Shown: positions 35,009 to 47,374, counted from the stretch's first letter. The stretch is DNA of 64,000 nucleotides from Chelonoidis abingdonii (GCF_003597395.2 NC_133771.1:125276099-125340098); one strand, 5' to 3'. Notes: generated by a model from the sequence alone, not told the origin. Program-made: numbers and translations.

Positions 35009-35024
35009 TGGCGTCCCTGGGTGG
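35009..35024 (+). promoter_or_regulatory. Primer-binding site, tRNA-Asn type
   Basis: TGGCGTCCCTGGGTGG starts four bases after the LTR end. It is complementary to the 3' end of vertebrate tRNA-Asn (…CCACCCAGGGACGCCA). The match of 16 bases is seen; the tRNA sequence is from general knowledge. Confidence 0.8.
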
Positions 35025-35297
35025 CTATCAAGGCTAAAATCTGCCTTGCCCGGACCCCTCTTTGCGGCCGACAGACGCGGCACGACCAGACGCCCAGTGC
35101 GCACCCGTGATTTCATCGGGCCTCGGTGGAGATGTGGTTTGGTCGACCCGGAGGGCACCACGGTGCAACGTGCTCTGACAGCTGAGAAGCAGCTGCGGGT
35201 GAGCGGTGTGGAACCGGTCCCTTGGATAAGGTAGGAACGGTCCGGTTGTCGGACTCTCTCTGTTAGGACCTGGGGACGCCCAGAGTCTACCTGCGAC

Positions 35298-36007
35298 ATG
35301 GGCAGGGGCAGAGCAAGGGGGGAAGGCAAGGTGTACCCCCTAGAATGCATTCTAGAGAATTGGAAAGGTGTTTGGTTCGGATCCGTTAACCAAGAATAGG
35401 TTGAAAAGGTTTGTAGCAGCAGACTGGCCTAGAGGTCAGCAAAGGTGGCACCTGAAGGATCAGTAATTACAGTACAATCCTCCAATTACTCCTGTTTTGT
35501 CAGTGAACAGGTAGCTCTGAAGCTGTTTGTATGGAGAGCTTTTGTAAAAAAAAAAAAAGAGGAAAAAAAAATCCCCCACTGTAGCTCCTGTCTCCCCCTG
35601 TCTGGTGGAGTGCAAGATTCAAAAGCAGGTTAGGGATAGTGCAGGTACAAAGGAGGGACCTATCTAGAAAGGGGGAAATCTATGTCCTAGTGCACTCTCT
35701 CTCCTGTTGTAGCTAAAAAGCAAGATCAGATGCAGAATGGTACTGGGGGCCAGTGTGAGTGACTGTTACCGGAAGACGCCAGAGTGCCCTGTGAAGCAAA
35801 AGCTCGTGACGGGCAAGCCCGGTAACTAGTGGATCTTTAGGAGGTCTGACCCATGGTGGGCTTACTTGGCCTGGCAACAAAGAGAGAGAGAGTCCAGCAA
35901 ATCAACATACATGTAAATACAACAAAGCATATAAAGCCTATGTACTTTGTTTCCTTTTGTACTCACAGATTTTAGGAGAAACTTTGAAATAAGAGGGAGT
36001 TAGAAGA
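35298..36007 (+). pseudogene. Retroviral gag leader and N-terminus, broken
   Basis: The ATG at 35298 opens a frame beginning Met-Gly, as expected for a myristoylated matrix protein, with a Trp-containing helix shortly after. It stops at 35397-35399 after 33 codons. Beyond this, no long gag frame can be followed before the N gap at 36008. The poly(A) run near 35550 and several indels add to the damage. Matrix normally directs particle assembly at the plasma membrane; this copy cannot make it. Confidence 0.5.
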
Positions 36008-36032
36008 NNNNNNNNNNNNNNNNNNNNNNNNN
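36008..36032. other. Assembly gap (25 N)
   Basis: Exactly 25 Ns inside the provirus. Some long-read gap fillers write this length for a gap that was extended from both sides but not closed. The sequence style changes just to its right. Confidence 0.99.
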
Positions 36033-36849
36033 TCGTCGCGTGGGAAGCACCTGGGTCTGGAGTGTGTGTCCCATCTTCCCTTCCCCTTTCCTTCCCGTGT
36101 GGGCTACTGACAGTCTGATCATCTCACTGGATGCAATCAGAGTAAGTGGCGCCGTCGCCCAGAGACTACCGACGCTCTTTGCTGAAGGGAGGTGTAGGAG
36201 GGTCGTGGCCATCCTCGTTAGCTCTCCTGTGTGAGTACCCTGTAGGGAAAAACCTTAGTTTATGAAGACCGCGTTCGGACAGGGCACCCTCCTGCGTGGA
36301 GTGGGAAGATGGTGGGGGACAGTCTAAACATTCATCTCACCCACCCCTAGGGACCCCAAAGCTTGTTTAACTCACAGCCAGGAAACAACAAAGAACCCTG
36401 ATATACAAATTTCCAGCCCACGACTTTAACAATCCAGTTCTCTGATGTTCTCATGTCAGGTGTTTTGTTGCCTTATGTTCCCCTTAAACAGGCCAAGAAA
36501 ATTAACCCTACCTACCTATCACACTATGACAACAGCACCATCTCTTGCCCTTTTCCAATTAGCAAAGATGGTTCATCCAGCCACCGGTGGCGCTCGCTGC
36601 TTTGCAAGTTGACTATGAATAGTCCACACCTCAGTTTATAGCTGTATCCTTCTGCTGTCTGTCTCATGGGTGCTCACTGGCTGGCCTCGGTGTAGGTCGG
36701 CGCGATGGCGCATGGACACAAATGGAATGCTCTCCGGGTCAATTCCCGTTCTTAAGTTTGTCTAAAGTGAAGAATAGTCCGGTCTAGACGTCAGCCAAGT
36801 CTACTAAAGAAACCAAGAGGCACAAACGGCCGCCTCAGTCATAACCCAA

Positions 36850-38070
36850 CATCCAGAAATGATGAGCTCATGCCATTCGGTCAGGGGGTGCCCTGCAACA
36901 ACCCCACCCCAGTGTTGCTTCCCTCCTCCTCCACACTTCTCGTGCCTACCACGGCAAGTTGCCCCCACATTTGTGATAAGTAATAAAGAATGCAAGAATA
37001 TAAACAAAGCTGATTTAATTGCCTTGGCAAGTAGACGCTCAAAGGGGGGACGGGAGGGGAGGGCAGCCTCCAGCTGCTACGGATATTCAGCCAAGACGAA
37101 TCTCCATTAACAAAGCTAAAAGAGGAGAATGACTTTGGGAATCATTCTCAATTTTCCCACAGGCTAACCCTGCCAACCTCACCGAGGCGGCCCGGAAACA
37201 CTCACAGGGAGATGACGAAGATACCAGTCCTACTGTACATCGTCGGCAGTCGGATAGAAGAAGGGAAGGGGATGCTTTGTGTATCGCTGAGCACCCATCT
37301 GCCAAAGCATGCCATAAATAGCAGTGACATTGAAAAAAGGCAAGAAAACAATTTCTTTCGTTTGCTTTCCGGTGGGGGGGGAACAACATAACCGAACCAC
37401 CCGTAACAAATGTTATTTGACACTCTCAGGCTTGGAATCAGCAATTCCAATAGTTTTTGGAGAGGGTGGAACTGTGGGAATAAGCTACAGTATCAAGCAC
37501 CTCTCCCTGTAGCGTCCTTCATTCTTTGGCTTCTGGTAACGCGTTGTCTCGCTCCTTAAGTTCAGCACTGGCGTTGAAGTCCCGCTGTGGCCTCTGTCCA
37601 TTCCATAACCTTGAAGATTTTTTCAAATGTTTGCATTCATCTTTTGGAGAACGGAAGTTCTGATAGAACGATCATCTCCCCATGAGAGAGATCAGCTTCA
37701 AGTCTCCATAGCGGTCCAGTGCTCGGGAGCTCTTTTTGATTCTGCGACTACATGGCACCCTGTGCTATCGGCGCTCACACACTGCGCAAACAGAAATTAA
37801 TCAAAGAAGTTTGCGGGGCTTTTCTGTCTTAGCTGGCCATGCATCAAGTCAGATTGCTGTCCAGAGGTGGTCACAATGGTGCACTGTGGATAGCAACCGA
37901 GTGTGAATACCATGAAATTGGGCGTGCACACAACCGTAATCCAACATGGCATCACCGATTTCAGCGCTTACTTCCCCTCGTCGAAGAGGATTACAGATAT
38001 GGATTAAGAGGCTTATATCGATATAAAGGGCTTCATCTTTGTGGATGGCTGCAGGGTTAATGCGCAATTT
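36850..38070. mobile_element. Rearranged Harbinger-family sequence
   Basis: TTTGTGATAAGTAATAAAGAATGCAAG (36971 on) corresponds, in the same orientation, to the poly(A) block at 8057-8085. In contrast, GTCCAGTGCTCGGGAGCTC ... GGGGCTTTTCTGTCTTAGCTGGCCATGCAT (37708-37845) is the reverse complement of the Myb-start region at 6150-6290, followed by TTATATCGATATAAAGGGC and a subterminal end near 38060. So the two parts are not collinear with the 5.9-10.1 kb element. Many one-base insertions are present. Confidence 0.6.
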
Positions 38071-41000
38071 TAAAAAGCTGCCTAAATTTGATATGAACTC
38101 ATAGTGTTGAACAGGGTGCAAGAGAAAAGCAGCGAAGGTTCGCCCTATTGTTTCTGCTCTTTGTTTCTTCACGCTCAGGTTTCTTCCCTCTGCACAACTT
38201 GCTCTTTTCCTTGGGAGCCTGGCGGTCAGTTGGCAAGTTTCAGACTTTAAATCTGAGGTTCAAGTTCCTGCTCCGGTCAATAAACTACTCACCAAAGATC
38301 GTAAACTGTCTTTCTCGAGTCCATCTTTGATGCTACTTTTCTCTTCAGGATTTTCCCTTTCCTCAAGAGAGGCCTTTTGTGTGTGATTTTGAAGGGGCAA
38401 CTCACCCATCTGTCTTGCAGCCATGGAGGAATACAAAGCCTCTGGCATAATAGCATGTTCCTTCCTGCACACCACACACCATACAACACACTAAATCCAA
38501 TAAGGAATTAGAATCACCTGCTCCCTCCCTTCCTGCTGTAATCACCAATGATGATGCCTCTTCACCTAAAGCCCCAATTCCCCTCTTTCCCAGTAGCCTC
38601 ATTCCCAACCCTACAGTATCCTCCTATGCTACCATGCCTACTCCCACAAATCAACCAACCAACAGAGACAATTCCCTCTCCCACGTTCATCCCTTCACCT
38701 ACCCTCACGTCTCTCCTCTATCCCAACAGCCCCCTCAAGTCCCAACACTAAACACCAGGCCCCCCCACGCTTCTTAATGCTGCCTTCCTCTCCTAGCCGT
38801 AAATAACCAATCCTTACACTCACCGCTGTCCACCACTCCTTCCCCTTCCACACAAGACAAGACTGCAGCCTATCAACCAAGATCCACACCACTTTCTACA
38901 GAGAAAGTCTAGCGTGAGCTATGAAAGTCTTGCTCGTACTAGATGCTTTCTACGACATTAGATCTGAGACTCTATTACACAGCGCACACGATAATAATTT
39001 TGCAACTGCGCTCAATTGCTCTGCAACACAATAACTTTGGTCTGTCCAATGCGCGCATGTTTCCTGTTCGGTTCCTTCGTTATCTGCCACGAGAAATAAA
39101 GGGTTGTGTACTCGCTATGTTGTGCTGACACTTGAGTAGCACATAACGGTGCCGGTATCGCAGAACCGATTCTGAGAGACTCACCCCAATTCAATAGCAC
39201 AAGCTAGCAGGGGACAGGGGTCCAGAAGCCAAGTGGCGGGCCCTCCAACTAAATTTAGGTTTTAGATCAATGTTAGGACACGAGGGTGGCATGAAGGGAT
39301 GGGAGTGAGCCTAGAAACAAATAGTGAGTAGAGCCTTCTATTGCGTCCCCATTTTCCCACCAGGATGGCAGGTGAACTTACAGGGCACCTAATCTGGGCT
39401 TTGCACCGACTAAGGACAACAGCTGTGAGTGGGTGCAAGCAAGGATGGCTAGTTGAGGGACTTTTGTTGTGGACTTACAAACGTAGAGAGAAAGGACACT
39501 GCCAGCTATTTGGGGTGGGCTCTTTCCTTTAGTTTAGGTTTGTGACGCCGCGCTTGCTGACATGAACTTTCTGCTACCCTCGGGCTTTCACATTTCAGAT
39601 GTAGACACATCTGAGAGGCTCCTATAACTCGTGATGACAAAGGCGCTTGGTCTGGCTGGGCCGGATCGGTCTGACTTGGACGTCCTGGGGCTACTTGTGA
39701 GGCTAAAAACTGCACGCAGATATTTTTTTGAGCCCTTTTTTCAAAAGAAAAAAAAAAAAAAAAAAAACCCCGGAAAAAAGCCCCACCCCCCCTTCCCCAG
39801 ACCTCCGGGAAAAAAAAGAGCCACCCCCTCCCCCCCCACCCCCCATTGGGGCATGAGGCTGGGCTCAAGCCCAAGTGATCTACAGGTAATTTATAAACAC
39901 CTCGCAGCACATAGCCCCCAAGCTGAATCAACTGACCCAGAGTTTGACAATAGTGACTTGGTGTGTAAGCAGTGTCAGATATCATGCTGAGCTTGTCCAC
40001 ACCTGCAAGGAAACACCAAGGCCTCCATTGCCAGCAGAGGCTCCAGGGCTTTGGCCGTGGGGCTGTTAAATTGCAGGTAGATGTTTTAGCTCCAGGCTCA
40101 ATACTGGCTGGCGCCTCAAAGTTAGGAAGGGAGTTTAGCAAGCAAAAAAGTACACGCAAGTGAGTACCACCCTGGACTCCAATGCATTCTCCATTGGTTC
40201 GCTGTATCTGGGGCAGGGACAATAACACGTCCTGCTCGCATTCCTGTACAAAGGGCGGTTAGGATTTCATTCTTACATGTGCACAAACAGGCTCAACCCC
40301 GCATAAATAGATGAGCTGGCCACAGATTCTGCAGCCACAAAAAGCATTTGTGTGAGAGCCAGACCTGCCCGCTCCCCAGTCCCAGTCCAGGGTGGGGTCA
40401 TCATGACCTACCAGCTGCCTAACTCTTACACTTCACGTAATCTATTATAGTGCATGGAGTGTATTACACCATAAGAAAACCACACGGCCAGACCAAAGAC
40501 ATCTAGCTCTGAATCTTGTTCTTCTACAGCAGCCAAGAAAGCAGGTCAACCAAACCACTCAAACTAAGCACACTGAGAGTTATTATGCCCCTGCCCCAAA
40601 AGCAGACAAACCATGAGCAATGACTGAGTCCAGGAATAAACTTCCACTGCGTTTTACCCTTCCATGCTAAATTCCTTCCAAACCTCTGGTTCCTAGAGCC
40701 GGAACTGAGCCGGACCGACACATCGTCCTGCAACTTTACAGCCCAAGCCACATATCCTGATTACTCAACGACCTGCCCTGATTATCATTGCACTGTCGAG
40801 ACGTACCCCTACATTATGTCCACAGTATTAACACAGACCGGCGCCTGTTCAAAGCCGGGTCAGCGTGACTCAGGCCTTATGAGGGCTTGGGGCGCAAAAA
40901 GAAACTAAAAACCGACAATGCAGACATATGGACTTGATACCCAAACTCTGGATAACCTACGAGGGTGAGGGTTCTGAACCAGGCTCAATATGAACACAAA

Positions 41001-41550
41001 TATCTGCACCACAATTTTTAAGCCTGCTCAGCTTACATAATGAGCGCAAGTCAGATGACCAGGCTCCCCATCTTGCATCTTATCCAGAGAGATGAACTAA
41101 GGGTACGCCATTCAATGTAGCCCAGGAGTGGCAAGCGGTGCTCAAAGCAGCACCCAGGAAGCCCACATTCACTCATTCCTCCTAAGTGAACGATACATTG
41201 CAACAAAGCCTGCCTGGTGGGTATATCATTTAAAATCATTGAACCTGTTCAGAACTATTGATACATTAATGTCTCTTGCATATATGTGCTCACGTGTTCA
41301 GACGTTAATGCAGTTTCTCTGTGTGCATTACAGCGACTATGTTATGAGGTTGGGAAATGCCCACACCAGCCTTCGAGTGCAAAAATGGAGACCAGACTCA
41401 CTGCGTGCCCGATTGAAGGGATCCATACTCCACAGGACTATCCAGCGAACCGTGTAAATGCAGACTTCCTGAGATACGCACAGAGAGACAATGAACACTG
41501 GCTTACTCATGTCGTAGCAAAGTATCCTAGCAAAGTGGACAAGTCTTGAT
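38071..41550. other. Unassigned sequence inside the provirus span
   Basis: Includes C/T-rich low-complexity stretches (38510-38790) and scrambled repeat-like sequence. No gene is supported and no retroviral pol motif was recognised. Confidence 0.35.
39746..39768. repeat. Poly(A) run and C-rich tract
   Basis: About 20 A residues followed by C-rich homopolymer sequence to about 39845. This looks like a low-quality homopolymer region or a retroelement tail. Confidence 0.7.
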
Positions 41551-41554
41551 CATG

Positions 41555-42060
41555 TGTAGCAAAGTATTTCCTAGCAAAGTTGGAAAGAAACTAGAAAGGG
41601 GAAGTAGATGACATATAATTGCGCTCTCTCCCCCACAATCACGGCGGAAACACAATCCTGAGACAAAGACGATGTAGGGGAGGGAAGACTGTATACGCTG
41701 CTAATGATTCTCCGCTTCTCGCAGCCTTGTGAAAAGCCCCTGCTTGCAAAGTGCCGTCATTGTAGACACAGCATGCCAGTTATAACTTGCTTAACTGTAA
41801 ACCATTTGTATGCCTTAGCAAAGGGCGGACATAGCCTGTGAAGTACCTTTTGCAAGTAGAGTTGCTTTGTATTGTGGTATATATAGCTGTATCTCCGTCC
41901 GCCTTGGACTCCGACCCAGGCGAGCGAGCTTCGGTGCGCGTTTCCGCCTAAGTACAGCAAAAACCAGGGTCCCGTTGCGGATGTTCACTTTACCTTCATT
42001 AAAGCCAAATAACTCCTGTGTGTGTTGGACTCGTCCTGCAGAGACTCAGGCACTTAACAA
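41555..42060 (+). repeat. Second LTR-like block, different family
   Basis: A TATA-like GGTATATATAGC at 41876-41887 is followed by GACTCCGACCCAGGCGAGCGA. A poly(A) signal ATTAAA at 41998-42003 and a CA-ending CACTTAACA at 42059 come next. This promoter/poly(A) order suits an LTR in plus orientation. The left boundary is uncertain (41555 or 41761) and no target duplication was found. Confidence 0.4.
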
Positions 42061-42479
42061 CTGAATGAGATTAATAAGAAGAGAATAAAATATACATTCA
42101 AATCAAATCTCAAACAGACAGTATTGGTTTAGCAGAAAATTTCAGTTTGGGAATTTTCTTTTTCTATCAGACCTTGCAGGAACAGGAGAAAAATGTTTGA
42201 GTTGCCTTCTTCAGGACAGCTTGCCCTAGTACATTTCAGCTGGTGGGCACTGTCGGCTTGCTGCGAAATGGGTATATTTATAACTTTGAAGTCCAGGTTT
42301 TGGGGAGTTATGAGGATGCTAACTTTTGAACACAAAACTAAGAAATACAGACTTAGAGACTGTAACTGAAAGAATGGTGTTCAGCCACAGGACGGCGAGA
42401 GTATGCTACTTCCCTAGGCTGCGGGGCTTGCATCATTTTGCTGCCTCTTGGCTCCGTGCTTTAGCTGGACCCAAGAGGG

Positions 42480-42910
42480 CTGATGCATCTAGAAAGCCTC
42501 TCACCCGTAGCCGCCGAGGCTCAGGCTAATCCTGAGGCCCCAGCCAAAAACTTTCAGCCGGGAAGGATTTGCTTCCTTCCGGCTCCGGCCAAGCGCAAGG
42601 GAGAAGTGAGCGAGAACAACGCCGGCTCAGAGAGGCCTCCTCCACTCTGTAGGTCTCGTGCAAAGCCTTGGCCTGCTATGCCTGGTCAGGAAAGAGCGCC
42701 AGGCTGCCAAGCCTGGTCATGGCGCATCTTGCCCGCCCCGCTGAGGCGCGCTAGAGCACGCAGTCAAATGGCAGTGAAGCGGAGCCACCTCGCTTTTCCG
42801 TCCACGCTGACAGCCACACAGCGCTGCTAGCCCCGAGAGTTCCCGTGTCTCCCGCCGCCGCGCTCGGGTGGGGAAAAGGAGCAGAACACTGCAGCTCATC
42901 TTGGGACGGA
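42480..42910. other. CpG-rich patch
   Basis: Locally high in CG (GCCCGCCCCGCTGAGGCGCGC near 42728). No ORF with a recognisable domain. It may be a transposon piece or a small CpG island. Confidence 0.3.
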
Positions 42911-45400
42911 GAGCCCTCAGCTAATATCACCCAAATACAATCGAAAGCAACATACATGCATGGTTGGCTAGATCAACGCCAAGAACTGCGTAAGTGAGGT
43001 AATACATAATACATCGTCGTGTCTGTGGATTTACCCATCACTGCTTTCACTATGCTAGAACCGTTCCTTCATGGGCACCAACTTGTTTCCATACACAGTT
43101 TAGCTAGAGGGTGGCTTCTTAACTAGCCCTCAACCCCTCCTGGTCTCTTTCCCTTAACATCTCTCTACTCACAACTACCTGAGTCGCTTCCTCGTGAGCC
43201 TTGCACCTGGAAAAAAAGCACATGCCCACTTGGGCCAAAGGACCATTTACTTAACATACAAAAAACCCCTTAAAAGGTTTACCAGAAGCTACCCATTTGT
43301 CTAGCCGACACTAAACAGAAAGAGAATTAACACAGAGAGCAGAGCATTACAGTCCTTAAGCCAGATTTTCCATTTTTTATACACTGACCGCTACAGGGAC
43401 GGACAGAAGGATCTCCCCCATTCGCTCAAAGACGCTTGCCTCGCACCATGCCTTCCCCACTTGAGGAAATACGAACGAGAGGTCAGTTCCGCCACACCTA
43501 ACGCCCAAACGAACAGAGCAGAAAAACAACAGAAACCGGTTAAACAGAACAAACCAGAACCAATTAGCGTTCACTTATCCTATGTTAGGTCATCTTTACT
43601 CCCTGCAGTTCTCAAATATACACACAGGTACCAAGCACAGCAAGACATAAAATAACAGGTAAAACAAATAGATAGTTGTATAATTCTGCAGGCGTTCCCC
43701 CTTCTTAATTGCTCACCCAAACTGATCCAAAATTTTTTTTCACAATTATCCCTGTGTCAGGTGATCAGGCTGCACTACAGGACATATGGGGGAAGATAAA
43801 GAAACACACAACTCATATCAACTGAATTTAAAGCTCCATTAATAAAATAATAAAACAACAACGGAGAGTGTTGGAGACAGCCCACATTCACTGAGGAAAA
43901 CATTAGATCCCAAAGAATAGCCCCGTCAATACTCACACACGTACCATACTCCAGGTTTCTACATTGGAAATTTCTCCGGCCTTTTTGTAGTAGGTCTTAT
44001 GCGGGAATGGCCATGTGTTTTTGTCCAGGTGACAAGCCTCATAAGGGAGGACTCGGGTAGTCTTGTGAGTAAGAATGTTTAAAAAAAGAAAACAGAAAGG
44101 GTGAAGGCTAGTTAAAAAGCCCACCCTCCTAGCTAAACTGGTAGTGGAACAAGTTGGTGCCCATGGAAGGAACGGTTCAGCAAGAAAAGCAGGATCGGGC
44201 CCAGGCGGGCAGGCAACAGACAAAAAAATTAAAAAACAGACTGAAAAACTTTAAGAGTGTAGTAAAAAAAAAAAGTCAGTAAATGTAAGCATGGGGATTT
44301 CAAATACCCAGGATTTACTTGGAATGGTAATTTAAGTTAACAAAAGTAGCTGTTGGGAGACAAGCAAGTAATTTAAGAAAAAGTAAAAGTTAACTCTGTA
44401 GCTGCTGAAAAAAACAGCAGTTAAACCTTGTAAAAATGCTAAAAAGAAAAGTTCTTGGTGTCTTTAAAATGTTTGTAAATAAATTATAAGAAAATATGGG
44501 GTAATTCCTCTGTTTTGCCTGAAGTCAACAAGGGTATTTGTATATTTTAAGCAGTGATTGTCTGCCTAAAAGGGGTAGACCTCTGTTTTTTTTGTCTTTC
44601 AGATAACCAGAAAAAACTGATGCCAGCTGAACAGCATTCAATGTACCATGCATTTACTGGCACAACAGGAATTATGTTTTGTGTTTTATGTTCTGTCTTG
44701 TGGTGTTTGTCTTGTGGCCAGAATTGTTGTGTTTAATATTTTTATAAAATAGTCTAGTTTAAAATCAAACAAAAAGGTTAAATAAAAATGCAGATACTTG
44801 TCTTGTTCAACTTGGAATACAAAGTGTTTGAATAAATCAAAAAAATGTAATATACTAAAATCTAATGCATTTCCTTACGTAAAAAAAAAACAAAAACCTC
44901 CATTGGCCAAATTGTTAATTGCAAAAATTGTTGTTAAAATTTGCATACCAACAGTCTTCAAAAGCAAAGACATGAAAAGTTAACCCACTCCCCATATTGT
45001 ACATGGGATCCTTCTGGCTACCTCAAATTTCTAGCCAGAGGGCTGGGAATGGTGGAAAGCTATTGGACTAAAAGTTAAATTAAATTAACTCCTCAAAGTG
45101 GGTGTGCTTCTTCTAGCTTCTTGCTCCAAAGTTCTGTAATAAGGTTATTTTAGTAAAAGGGTATGTATAATATATATTAAATAATAAAACTAATGTACTG
45201 TATAATAACAATGTTTATGTGTTCATTTTTTGGGAAAAAATGTATAAGTGAAGAGTAAAAGTTCCCTTTGCAGGTTAAAAAAAATAAAAAAAACAAAATA
45301 AGTTAACTAAAAAAAAAAAATTAACTGGCAGGCTCAGGCTATAAATAAGACTGCTCACAGTCAAGACTTGGCTGACAACCAAGAAAAGGAGCGGGGGGCT
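42911..45400. other. Unassigned, A-rich in the right part
   Basis: 44250-45330 is strongly A/T-rich with runs of A. No gene is supported. By position it could contain degraded retroviral pol. Confidence 0.3.
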
Positions 45401-45522
45401 TGAATTTGCCCACGCAGCTAAGAAATCTGCAAAACACTGCCAGGCACTAATAAAATGTGTTAGGTTTCTTTTCTCACAGGTAAGAAAGCGCTACCCGAAA
45501 ACCCTAGCAGTTCTGCCACTCC

Positions 45523-45711
45523 TTGAAACCAGAAAACTGGATTAATGTAAAGGTCCACCAACGAAAGACTGCTTTGGCTCCATGCTGGAAAGGCCCAGTC
45601 CTGCTGACTTCCAACACCGCTGTAAAGTGCCAAAGACTGACTGCTTGGACCCAAGATTCTCACTGCAAAAAGACCCCTCCACCTCGGGAAAATTCTCCTG
45701 CTGATGACTAG
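45523..45711 (+). pseudogene. Retroviral pol end: integrase C-terminal region
   Basis: An open frame of 62 residues ends at TAG 45709-45711. It carries the basic 'lysine-rich strand, W-K-G-P, valine/leucine strand' pattern of the gammaretroviral integrase C-terminal SH3-like fold, then an alternating H/K tail. This part of integrase binds DNA and chromatin. The stop overlaps the env ATG at 45704, the arrangement normal in gammaretroviruses. The catalytic core upstream was not found. Confidence 0.65.
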
Positions 45712-46690
45712 CCTATTTCTCCTTCTGTGCCTTCTGGACAGCGGAAAAGTAAGAGGTGAATAACTAGTACCTCTCCCTTGTCTTTACAGACTCTACTGCG
45801 CTTAGCATCTAAAAAGATAACACATTAATGGACAATGCTGCTAGTAACTCTCCCTATACATGTGAACTACCGCACTGATCTTGAAGAAGAGAGGAACACC
45901 TCAACTGAATGCCCAAGTAGGAATTCCTGAACTAGAAAGAATTAAAGACTACCCTGGAAAAACAAAAAATTTATACACTGGTGATGCAAGCAGTGTGAAC
46001 CCATCTTGAAAATGTTAGTATCTAAGTGTAGTTGTGGGGTTTATTCTACTAGGACTTCGGCGCCCTGTGTCAATAAAGGAGTGACTAATTAACTGGACCC
46101 GTTTCCTATGATAATGTATGCCTTTTAAAAGAATAACCTGAGAATACGCTAATATTAAACAGGTGTATTATAATAACTGCTCCAAGTAAAGATGGTATTC
46201 GAAGATCAACTAAGGCTGGGAAGGCATTTGGCGAAGTGAATTAGTATGTGTAGGAATATCAGAGATCTCCTGAGTGGGACCAGCTGTGAATGGCCATTAT
46301 AGTGATTCTTGAGTGAAATGGCCACTTATCCCTTACAGACATCAGGAAATAGACATCTGACTGTGATAAACATACAGCATCATACGTGACCTTCCACGGG
46401 TGGAAGCGTGCGTCCAGGGCGGGTGTGGCCCTTATTGGAACAATTAAAAATGCTGTATCTGTATGTCTACAGAAAAATAACATCAGGGACTTAACAAAAT
46501 CACAATCCCTGTTGGCAACAGGTTTGAACATAAAGCCCGAAAAAGGAAGCCAGCTATCTAATTCCTCTGGAGCTGGTTGCCCAAGCTGCGGGAACTTAGG
46601 AAGGCATTGTCTGCGCCTCTGTTCACTGTTGTGGTGTTGTGTATTGGAACCTTTCTTGCTTGCCTTGCTGTAAAGGAGAGCTCCCTGAAG
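45704..46690 (+). pseudogene. Retroviral env, truncated and frameshifted
   Basis: ATG 45704 overlaps the pol stop by eight bases and begins a leucine-rich signal-peptide-like stretch, which stops at 45761-45763 after 19 codons. Recognisable Env sequence returns only near the C-terminus. At 46440-46560 there is a plausible transmembrane-subunit ectodomain, and at 46612-46672, in another frame, about 20 hydrophobic residues that look like the membrane anchor. The region is about 1 kb against roughly 1.8-2 kb usual, so much of the surface subunit is missing. It cannot encode a working protein. Confidence 0.55.
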
Positions 46691-46749
46691 CGCGATGTGT
46701 TCGCTTAAAATTAGAATACACTCAGCCAAAATTTGTTGAGGTATCTCAA

Positions 46750-47374
46750 AGAATGGAATGTGGTGTACTTAATGCATAGCCTAAAGTAACTAAAAGTGAA
46801 GGTAATAAGAGATATAAAGTAGCTTCCCTTGTAGGCCTCAAATGGAGCAAGCATTCCTCCTGTTTAAACTTTAATTGACCCTACTAAAGCTCGCCTGGTG
46901 TAACAAGCGTTATATCTAGTGCGAACAGCTCTAACGATTGGGCTTAAGCACGGAAATAATGAGGATGTACACTTTAGCAGAAGGACAAGGAAGTAGCACT
47001 TGCAAAGGAAAGACTTCTAGCGAGCTGCGCGGTCCAAGTACTTAAGCACCAGCGACTTATGAATGTACAGGGGAAGAGAAGAGAGAGAGGGGAGGGGGAA
47101 GACAAAAAAGAGTGTGTGAGAAAAGAAGTGCTCATGCCGGACAGAAAAGAGGAGGGGAAAAGGGGCTTGCTATCAGCGAAGATGTTCTCATGGATATAAA
47201 GGAACATATCGGCTGTTAGCGTGGAGCTGTCTGAAGAGCGTATAAGTTGCTCCCAGCTCAGCTTATGAGATTCAATAAACTCTAGCTTGAGCTTCTCCCC
47301 TGGTGTGTCTGGCGCTGAAGCACTCCGGCACGAATCACTGTTGTTTGCCTTGGGCACCCCTGGTGTCAGCAACA
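46750..47374 (+). repeat. 3' LTR of the endogenous retrovirus
   Basis: Aligns with the 5' LTR from TGTGGTGTACTTAATGCATA to CTGGTGTCAGCAACA. TATA is at 47195-47200 and AATAAA at 47274-47279. Scattered single-base insertions relative to the 5' copy are frequent. Confidence 0.85.

Larger units (their letters stand above)
34402..47374 (+). mobile_element. Endogenous retrovirus (gamma-like), broken and interrupted
   Basis: Two LTR copies in direct orientation bound the element: 34402-35004 and about 46750-47374. A candidate 4-bp duplication ATGG (34398-34401 and 47375-47378) flanks TG...CA ends, the size used by gammaretroviruses. After the 5' LTR lie a primer-binding site and a Met-Gly gag start. 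Before the 3' LTR lie an integrase C-terminus and a reduced env. The span (12.97 kb) exceeds a normal 8-9 kb provirus. Extra material includes a 25-N gap, Harbinger-like sequence (about 36850-38070) and a second LTR-like block (41555-42060). Protease and reverse transcriptase were not recognised. No gene is intact. Confidence 0.75.

Noticed and set aside
39631..39990. 119-residue frame with a poly-lysine run
   Set aside because: The lysines come from a poly(A) homopolymer and C-rich low-complexity sequence in a low-quality region.
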